Below, piece by piece: positions 58,547 to 64,000 of a stretch of 64,000 nt of DNA (position 1 is its first letter; each line of letters opens with the position of its first letter). The translations under genes were made by a program, and so were the position numbers. The notes beneath the pieces were generated by a model. It saw only the letters and a program-made list of their open reading frames with translations, was not told where the DNA came from and made no database searches. The stretch comes from Limisphaerales bacterium. GTDB lineage: Bacteria; Verrucomicrobiota; Verrucomicrobiia; Limisphaerales; AAA164-E04. The stretch is from positions 310,001 through 374,000 of the forward strand of contig JAMASS010000004.1 in NCBI GenBank assembly GCA_024761205.1, read 5' to 3'.

Positions 58547-59809
58547 CTATTTGTCATTGATGGCCGCAACACCGGGCAGAACTTTGCCTTCGAGAAATTC
58601 CAAACTGGCGCCGCCGCCGGTACTCATGAAGCTGACCTTATCGCCAAGGCCGGAGCGGTTGAGAGCTTTGACACTGTCACCGCCGCCGATGATACTCTTG
58701 GCGCCGTTGTTTTCGGTGGCCTCGGCCACCGCCTTTGCAATGGCGAAGGTGCCGACGGCGAAACGCTCGTCCTCAAAAATGCCCATCGGTCCGTTCCAAA
58801 GAATCGTCTTGGCTTGGCTGATTTCGGTCACGTATTCGGCGATGGTGTTGGCGCCAATATCCACCCCTTCTTCGGCGTCGGGAATATTCGGCTCGGTATT
58901 GTGCCGTGGATTTTGAAACTCCATAATGGGGTTCCCCTTCTTATCGAGTTTGTCAGTGAGGACCGGGGTGACGACGGTGTTGTCCGAGGGAAGGAGCAGT
59001 TTGATGCCTCGAGCTGCGGCTTTCGCCATTGCCGACCTTGCGACGTCCACCTTGTCGGGTTCGATCAACGACTTACCAACGCCGAGACCTTTGGCGAGTT
59101 TGAAGGTATACGCCATGGCGCCGCCGATGAGGAGGGCGTCTGCCTTCTCAAGGAGTCGGTCAATCACGGCGATCTTGTCGGAAACCTTCGCGCCTCCAAG
59201 GATCACGACGAAGGGGCGTTCGGGTTGCTTGAGTTCCTCTCCGAGAAATTTCAGTTCGCGCTCCATCAGGAGGCCGCCCGCGCAGATGCCGCCCCGGGCA
59301 GCGATGGCCTTTGCCGCCCCTTCGGTGGATGCATGCGCCCGATGAGCGGCGCCGAAGGCGTCGTTGACGTAGGCTTCGGCCGGAGCGGCCAATTTGGCGG
59401 CGAATTCCGGGTCATTCGCCTCTTCCTCAGCGTGGTATCGGACGTTTTCCAGCAGCAGAATATCGCCCGGCTGCAGGGCCTCGGCGGTCTGCCGGACTTT
59501 CTCGCCAAGGCAATCATCCACAAAGGCGACCGGGCGGACGAGCTTTTCGGCGAGCTTTTCGGCCACCGGGCGGAGAGACATCGATGGCTCGCGCTTGCCT
59601 TTAGGTCGTCCCAAATGGGCCGCTAGGATGACCTTCGCGCCCTGACTCACGAGGTGATCGAGCGTGGGAAGCGTGGTGTCGATCCGAGTGGCATTGGTGT
59701 CATTGATGACCATCCGGCCGTCAACCTCCTCCATCGGAACATTATAGTCGACTCGGACGAGAACGCGTTTCCCGCTGAGGTTGACATCTTTGATGTTGAG
59801 CTTCGCCAT
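58547..59809 (-). CDS. pgk: Phosphoglycerate kinase
   Basis: 420 residues from the ATG at 59809 (MAKLNIKDVNLSGKRVLVRV). The open frame continues upstream to 60298 through the antisense of tRNA-Pro, which is not coding. Motifs: VRVDYNVPM, DTTLPTLDHL, AAHLGRPKGK, LLLENVRYH, YVNDAFGAAHRAHAS, ILGGAKVSDKI, WNGPMGIFE and the nucleotide loop IIGGGDSVKAL with STGGGASLEFLEGKVLPG. It transfers phosphate between 1,3-bisphosphoglycerate and ADP. First gene of the pgk-tpiA-secG operon. Confidence 0.97.
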   Translation of the reverse strand: MAKLNIKDVNLSGKRVLVRVDYNVPMEEVDGRMVINDTNATRIDTTLPTLDHLVSQGAKVILAAHLGRPKGKREPSMSLRPVAEKLAEKLVRPVAFVDDCLGEKVRQTAEALQPGDILLLENVRYHAEEEANDPEFAAKLAAPAEAYVNDAFGAAHRAHASTEGAAKAIAARGGICAGGLLMERELKFLGEELKQPERPFVVILGGAKVSDKIAVIDRLLEKADALLIGGAMAYTFKLAKGLGVGKSLIEPDKVDVARSAMAKAAARGIKLLLPSDNTVVTPVLTDKLDKKGNPIMEFQNPRHNTEPNIPDAEEGVDIGANTIAEYVTEISQAKTILWNGPMGIFEDERFAVGTFAIAKAVAEATENNGAKSIIGGGDSVKALNRSGLGDKVSFMSTGGGASLEFLEGKVLPGVAAINDK

Positions 59810-60109
59810 GGTCGAAAACAGAGCGCGAAGCATAGCGAAGCCAAAAATCGAGTCAAAGGGATTTCGGGTGAATTTTTGGGGAAATTGTGCAGTTTTTCGG
59901 ATGAACGGGCGTTGTCCGGGAGCGGACAGGAAAAGGGGATTTGGAGCTGCGGAAGACGCTGAACATGCGGCGATAGAGGATGATGGCATGGGACGGTTTG
60001 CTGCGTGCATCGGGTGAGGGGCAGGGACGTTTCTTCCCCTTTGAAACCGCTGAGAACGGAAAGTCGTTGCAGGTCCGGGGAAATTGGGAGATTGTGCCTC
60101 CTCTTCGGT
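59810..60109. promoter_or_regulatory. Intergenic region between pgk and tRNA-Pro
   Basis: 300 bases that must contain the pgk promoter on the minus strand and the tRNA promoter on the plus strand. No unambiguous promoter boxes or genes seen. Confidence 0.4.
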
Positions 60110-60186
60110 CGGAGCGTAGCTCAGCTTGGCAGAGCACCAGCTTTGGGAGTTGGATGTCGCAGGTTCAAATCCTGTCGCTCCGACCA
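60110..60186 (+). tRNA. tRNA-Pro (anticodon TGG)
   Basis: Cloverleaf of 77 bases: acceptor CGGAGCG/CGCTCCG, D-arm TAGCTCAGCTTGGCAGAGCA, anticodon stem CCAGC/GTTGG around TTTGGGA giving TGG, T-arm GCAGGTTCAAATCCTGT and encoded CCA. Accessory DNA begins on its 3' side. Confidence 0.97.
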
Positions 60187-60398
60187 TTTTGTTTCTCCCG
60201 TGAAAGCGTCGGGCGTCTTTGCGGATATCTGAGCCTTGTTTGAGCGGCAGCCTGTGCCCTCTTCGGGTGCTGTGCCGGCAGGCTGTCAGTGAGGGCATCC
60301 CTGCATCCGGACAGGTTAATCGGGTGATTGCTCATGAGGATGACTCATCAGTTTCTCGCCCCTGATTTCAGCCGGCAACATCTTGGTGTCCGTGAAAT

Positions 60399-60825
60399 CT
60401 ACAGGTCGGACTGCTTTGCTTTGGCAGTTGCGGGAGTCGTCTTGCTCGTAGCAGTCGGCGGGGTGGAGGCCGGCTGATATAGTTTGGTGACCATGGCGTC
60501 GACCTTTGCTTCAAGCTCGGAAATATCGGCGCGGGGGTCTTGCTGCTTCTTCGCAAGAATCCGGTCGACGATTTCGATGATGGGTTTCTGCTTCGCTTCC
60601 GATACGTCCGGGATGGGCAGTTTCTTCCAATCATCAGGGTAGAGGTGGATGTTGCTTCTTCTGTTGGCCCGGAGGAAATCACGCGCCACGGTTGAGTTCA
60701 TCACGGCAAGGATATACTTCGCCGAGAAGCGCAGACTGATTGCCTCAAGCTCCTCGCGTTTCGGGAGGTCTGACCGTGGCGGCTTTTCGTTGCGGTAGCG
60801 AGTTCGTCCCTTGATAGATCGATTT
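60399..60825 (-). pseudogene. C-terminal fragment of a restriction-modification enzyme, cut by IS
   Basis: The minus strand is open from the IS right boundary (60825) to the stop at 60399: SIKGRTRYRNEKPPRSDLPK, ISLRFSAKYILAVMNSTVAR, SNIHLYPDDWKKLPIPDVSE, and then KQKPIIEIVDRILAKKQQDP. This matches the end of the target-recognition region in TaqI/Eco57I-type (type IIG) or type I methylase proteins (ALLNS, LPIP, II-LVDRIL--K---P-AD---LE--ID-LVY-LY). The tail (TPPTATSKTTPATAKAKQSD) is an unusual Thr/Lys/Pro extension. Everything upstream was removed when the IS1595-like element inserted. Confidence 0.72.
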
Positions 60826-60870
60826 GGGAATTACATATTTGACACCACATGAGGGAGTAAAGGCTGTTTT
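60826..60870 (+). repeat. Left terminal inverted repeat, IS copy 2
   Basis: Begins GGGAATTACATATTTGACAC and runs to about GGCTGTTTT; the reverse complement of 63582-63625 matches it nearly base for base. Confidence 0.88.
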
Positions 60871-60882
60871 TTGGGGTGACAG

Positions 60883-60916
60883 GGGGCCGCTGCTTTTAAA
60901 AGCAGCGGCCCCCTCT
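60883..60916 (-). terminator. Stem-loop after the cargo genes
   Basis: Palindrome GGGGGCCGCTGCTTTT / AAAAGCAGCGGCCCCC immediately downstream of the second cargo gene's stop. A T-run follows on the minus strand only weakly, so it may be terminator or mRNA-stabilising structure. Confidence 0.55.
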
Positions 60917-60931
60917 GGTGAGGATTAGCGG

Positions 60932-61762
60932 TTAGTTGGTGTTCTCCGTGACAAGGAAAGGATCGATGATTCGGATAATGTCTCCCAAAACTTCATCTGC
61001 CTCGGTTTTGCCGCTTACCCGTTGGTTTTTCCGTTGAAAGTAGATGTCCGCCGGATTGGTGCCGGGGGGTTGGCTTAACAGGTGCTCCACGGGATCGGCA
61101 TGATCTAATCCCAATGCCTCCTTGATGAGGAAGTCCCACTTCACTTTGCGGTAAGCAATGCGTTCTGCCTTTCTCTTGGCTTCAAAATCGTCCGGGTCGA
61201 AGGCGCCTTCCCGTGCCTGCCGATCGACAATCGCTTTAGCGTCCCATGCCAATTGCAAGGTGCCGGGAACGCCGGGGCCGAAATCCCTCGAAACCCTGTC
61301 AAAAGAGCTTACGCGAAGTTCCAAGCTTTTTTGCAGTCTGTAGTCCCTCGTTTCCCTGAGCCAATCACGAACGTCTTTATAGCCGCCGTCTTCACGGAGG
61401 TAGCCGTTTCCGTGAAGCTCAAAGTCAGCAATGGCGTCCAACTCAGCGAAGTAGAGTATTTGCTCAATGTCGAGCTCCAAGCCTTGACTCTGCCGGCGTA
61501 AGGCGATGAGCCTCGCCTTCTTGAGGATGAAGTTCCTGAATTCCCTCGGAAAGATGCCCTTGTAGAACTGATACTTGGTGAGTGCCTCTTGGTAGTCCCT
61601 CTCCGCGTTCGGATCGGAGCGCAGAACCTCATCCTTGATAGCTTGCGGCGTTTCCATCCAGTGCTGGTAAAACCTCGGTGTTGAGGTCGCCACTCTGGAT
61701 TGACCGATGGCGGTCCCGATGTATGGCACCAGAAATGCTAAGAGTATGATTGTTGCCTTCAT
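60932..61762 (-). CDS. IS cargo gene 2: exported protein of unknown function
   Basis: 276 residues. The N-terminus MKATIILLAFLVPYIGTAIG is a signal peptide with likely cleavage before QSRVA. The mature protein is helical and charged (DEVLRSDPNAERDYQEALTK, LKKARLIALRRQSQGLELDI, RDYRLQKSLELRVSSFDRVS), with no Cys and no motif I recognise, and ends GDIIRIIDPFLVTENTN. The intact frame next to a dead transposase suggests selection or recent arrival. It follows the first cargo gene by 40 bases and probably shares its transcript. A hairpin of complementary sequence (GGGGCCGCTGCTTTTAAAAG / AGCAGCGGCCCC, about 60885-60915) just after the stop is a probable terminator. Confidence 0.72.
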   Translation of the reverse strand: MKATIILLAFLVPYIGTAIGQSRVATSTPRFYQHWMETPQAIKDEVLRSDPNAERDYQEALTKYQFYKGIFPREFRNFILKKARLIALRRQSQGLELDIEQILYFAELDAIADFELHGNGYLREDGGYKDVRDWLRETRDYRLQKSLELRVSSFDRVSRDFGPGVPGTLQLAWDAKAIVDRQAREGAFDPDDFEAKRKAERIAYRKVKWDFLIKEALGLDHADPVEHLLSQPPGTNPADIYFQRKNQRVSGKTEADEVLGDIIRIIDPFLVTENTN

Positions 61763-61802
61763 TTTTTCTTGAGAATTTTAAGTTGACGCTGGTTTTCTTT
61801 GT

Positions 61803-62600
61803 CTATCTCCCCCCATTGTGTTCTCTATCGTAACATCTTGTGAGTTCCCTTTCATTCGCTTCATGTTGGCGGTTGTGCCATTGGTGAAAAATGTCCCACA
61901 TGGCTTGAATTGAGGTCTCCATATTTTTTTCGCAATCGGAAAGAGTTTGGCTAAACTTGGCAAGCGACTCTTCATACTTGGCTGTCGCTTCGGCGATTTT
62001 CCTATCTCTCTTGCGTTGCGCTTTCCATCTGCTTGTCCAGTAGCGTGCATGGCACTTGTAATACTCCCACCTGTATCTGTCTCTTCCGATACGGTGGGCT
62101 CCCGGTATTCTGTTAGTGCATTTTCTCAGTGTTTCCGCTATGTCATCCAGTTCGTATTCGTAGTCTACAATAGCATTGTGTATCTCTGTATTTTTGGTAT
62201 GGCTAGCATCCGAAAGTTCTGCATTGTAATCTTCGATGCAGGACTGCCTCATTTCAACTTCCGTCGCCCGAAGAAGGACTTTTCCATTCTCATCGGCATG
62301 TATCAGACGCTGTTCTGCAATCTCGAAGCTATCTCGGCACCTTTGTTCGTGTGCTGTTCTATCGGTGTCCTGCTGAGCGAGGAGGTTGAAGGAACCGAGC
62401 AGCAGTGACACGCCCATAGCGACCCAACAGCTTAGGGCAGCTACCCTCCTGCGCTTCGATGCCCCTGATTGAGAGGCAGCCGGTCCCGCATCAGTCTGTT
62501 GCGGTGCTTTTCGCTCCGGTTTTTTCCCGGGTTTCCTAGGCGACTGTTTGAAGAGGGCACCCAATGTCCGCTTCATACGTTCTTCGATGTCTTGGTTCAT
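61803..62600 (-). CDS. IS cargo gene 1: membrane-anchored helical protein, MKRTLGALF start
   Basis: 265 residues. The first 20 (MNQDIEERMKRTLGALFKQS) are shared with the cargo frame of copy 1. A basic, Pro/Lys-rich linker follows to residue 50, then one membrane helix at about 52-74 (AALSCWVAMGVSLLLGSFNL). The rest is a helical, charged region with several Cys (EQRCRDSFEIAEQRLIHADE, RQSCIEDYNAELSDASHTKN, KCHARYWTSRWKAQRKRDRK), ending RELTRCYDREHNGGR. With a cytoplasmic start and exported helix this is a type II membrane topology. It lies 52 bases after the transposase. No family recognised; function unknown. Confidence 0.72.
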   Translation of the reverse strand: MNQDIEERMKRTLGALFKQSPRKPGKKPERKAPQQTDAGPAASQSGASKRRRVAALSCWVAMGVSLLLGSFNLLAQQDTDRTAHEQRCRDSFEIAEQRLIHADENGKVLLRATEVEMRQSCIEDYNAELSDASHTKNTEIHNAIVDYEYELDDIAETLRKCTNRIPGAHRIGRDRYRWEYYKCHARYWTSRWKAQRKRDRKIAEATAKYEESLAKFSQTLSDCEKNMETSIQAMWDIFHQWHNRQHEANERELTRCYDREHNGGR

Positions 62601-62652
62601 GGTTTTCCTTTTTTGTGACTGTGTGTAGTTTTTTGTAGTTAGGTGTGGTGAT

Positions 62653-63507
62653 TCATTTGGTGAGCATCGCCCAGGTCAACCGCTTGCCGAAGGCGCCTCG
62701 ACACACCGTGCCCAGCCAATCTTCAGCCGTGTTCACACTTTGATTGATGCGCCAGGCGAACTCGTTCAGATACCGGGAGCAATGCTTGCGGCTCCAATGG
62801 TGGTAGGTGCCGTAAAATCCCCGCTTCAATATCGCCCAAACGCTCTCAATGCTATTGGTGCGGACCTGCCCTTTCACATATTGCCGGGCGGAATGATTCA
62901 CCCGGCGATGCCGATACCAGAGCCTCTCCGGCCCCGTGTAAGAGGGGAAGTCATCCGTGTAAATGGGGGAGCCACGCGGCGGCGGATGAGAGCGAACATG
63001 ACGGGCTTGGCTCACCCTCTCCGCCGGGAACAGCGAGACCCCTCCGTTTCTTTCCCGCATCCCCGCTACGGGCATCTTGCCCGCCGGGCCGCGTCCTTGC
63101 CGCCTAGGTAGGTTTCATCTATCTCAATGACGCCTTCGAGGTAAATTTTAGCCTCCTCGCAAGCCTCGCCAATGCGCCAGGAACCACGCCGTCTTGGGTG
63201 TCACTCCCAAGACCCTGGAAAGCTGCAAGGAAGAGACACCCTTGCGCCCCATGTTCAGCAGATAGACGGCGTAAAGCCATGTTTGCAAGGAGACATGGCC
63301 GCGCTCGAACACCGAGCCGATCCGCACGGTGAAATCCTTCCGGCAACGCCGGCAGCGCTAAACGCCCGGGCGCGGGCGCCGTTCTGCGGCTTGTTTTTGG
63401 GCGTGGCACTTGGGGCACTCCACGCCATGTTTCCATCGCCCCTCTTCGATGAATTTACGAGCAGCGTTTTCATCGGGGAAACGTTTGAAAAATTCGCATC
63501 CACTCAT
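62653..63507 (-). pseudogene. IS1595/ISXO2-family transposase, copy 2, nearly complete but broken
   Basis: Starts MSGCEFFKRFPDENAARKFI at 63507, then RWKHGVECPKCHAQ. A TAG follows where copy 1 has Trp (GV-stop-RCRRCRKDF against GVWHCRRC). The frame then reads FTVRIGSVFERGHVSLQTWL and GRKGVSSLQLSRVLGVTPKT. A frameshift near 63160 precedes EGVIEIDETYLGGKD (first catalytic Asp), another precedes MPVAGMRERNGGVS. The last 140 codons are intact: YTDDFPSYTGPERLW, TNSIESVWAILKRGFYGTYH and YLNEFAWRINQS. Family identification is secure. One stop and two or more frameshifts make it inactive. Confidence 0.88.
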
Positions 63508-63581
63508 TATCTTGTTAAAATTTTAATACTTAAAAATGTTGCAATGCAAGACTTTGCTTTGTCAATTTCCAATTCTGGTTA

Positions 63582-63625
63582 AAACAGCCTTTACTCCCTC
63601 CTGTGGTGTCAAGTATGTAATTCCC
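63582..63625 (-). repeat. Right terminal inverted repeat, IS copy 2
   Basis: Near-perfect reverse complement of the left end, AAAACAGCCTTTACTCCCTC through to AATTCCC. Confidence 0.88.
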
Positions 63626-64000
63626 TTTGTTATCCTAGGTAATGTCAAATACAATCTCCTCCAAACTGGCGACGGTCCCTACGAACATCCCTGCGAGAAA
63701 GAAGAGAGAGTCGGACAATGAAACCGAAAGAAGGCGTAGGCATGACAGACGAGCAAAGCAAACACGATCACCTTCCCCATTGGCTTTTTGTGTACTGTAG
63801 AGCCTTGCGGGGCTGTTTGGGCTTCCCGACCCGGAGGAGGAATCGCTTGAATCCATCAAGGAGTCGCCAGCCGAAGCCCCATCGGGATCAAGCCGGTGAT
63901 TCAGGCGCACGGCTACATGAAGGCGTTCTTCAAGAATAAGAAACGCTTCAGCAAGGGCTCTGAGCAGCTCTGCCACATCGTCGAAGAACACGACCGGCAC
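63626..64000 (+). other. Unresolved, probably decayed gene at the right edge
   Basis: A plus-strand frame begins at 63642 (MSNTISSKLATVPTNIPARK), is very Arg-rich, and meets TAG at 63798. The same frame then reads LFGLPDPEEESLESIKESPA. After a frame change PVIQAHGYMKAFFKNKKRFS and QLCHIVEEH continue to the edge. The succession suggests one gene with a stop and a frameshift, or chance; no family recognised. Confidence 0.35.

Larger units (their letters stand above)
60826..63625 (-). mobile_element. IS1595-like element, copy 2, carrying two cargo genes
   Basis: 2.8 kb between inverted repeats that match over about 44 bases with few differences; both ends read GGGAATTACATA-TTGACACC. The minus strand carries a broken IS1595/ISXO2-type transposase, then an intact 265-codon gene and an intact 276-codon gene. 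Homology to copy 1 runs from the transposase into the first ~20 codons of the first cargo gene, then stops. No target duplication is obvious (left flank ATCGATTT, right flank TTTGTTAT). It interrupts a restriction-modification gene near tRNA-Pro. IS1595-family elements with passenger genes are known, but I do not recognise this cargo. Confidence 0.88.

Noticed and set aside
59810-60298. N-terminal extension of pgk across the tRNA-Pro (GATGFEPATS-type sequence)
   Set aside because: This peptide is the classic false translation of an antisense tRNA; the real pgk start is at 59809.

Overview
The window looks like a chromosome segment of a PVC-group bacterium, most likely Verrucomicrobiota. Evidence: a CotH-kinase/lamin-tail/chitobiase-like giant protein, remnants of VCBS/UnbV and PVC-type cytochrome proteins, a DUF6797-type protein, a pgk-tpiA-secG cluster, the futalosine menaquinone gene mqnD, and an ECF sigma / YfbK-like VWA locus. 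These assignments are by recognition of sequence motifs only; no database search was run.

Layout. 0-2 kb: frameshifted VCBS/UnbV pseudogene. 2-9.8 kb: CotH/lamin-tail surface protein and uvrA. 9.8-13 kb: decayed accessory DNA (P63C remnant and unknown fragments). 13.2-20.2 kb: two-gene membrane electron-transfer unit (FMN-binding TPR protein plus a NapH-NapG-like fusion), a dead glycosyltransferase and copA. 20.3-22.9 kb: a surface-protein gene cut by an IS1595-like element, then a 90-bp MITE-like repeat. 22.9-34 kb: operon of ECF sigma factor, anti-sigma/VWA protein and a 2320-residue membrane protein with an internal duplication. 34.5-37.8 kb: small conserved protein, recO and a DUF6797-type gene. 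37.9-41.8 kb: second MITE-like repeat, decayed cargo-like genes, mqnD, dead NlpC/P60 gene. 41.8-47.5 kb: MetE-like protein, metallo-hydrolase, dead epimerase, dead cytochrome, ribD-ribE. 47.6-56.3 kb: tRNA-Leu, TPR protein, polyprenyl synthase, lhr helicase. 56.6-60.2 kb: dead oppA, secG-tpiA-pgk, tRNA-Pro. 60.4-64 kb: truncated restriction-modification gene, then a second, larger IS1595-like element carrying two intact genes of unknown function.

The most striking features are two. First, two related IS1595-like elements share inverted repeats, a transposase and the first ~20 codons of a cargo gene (MKRTLGALF motif), then diverge into different cargo. Second, at least a dozen genes carry frameshifts or stops while very long neighbours (2320, 1502, 1315 and 1166 codons) stay open, so the decay is probably biological rather than poor sequence quality.

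Housekeeping functions seen: nucleotide excision repair (uvrA), recombination (recO), helicase (lhr), lower glycolysis (pgk, tpiA), protein export (secG), riboflavin (ribD, ribE), isoprenoids (ispA), menaquinone (mqnD) and copper export (copA).
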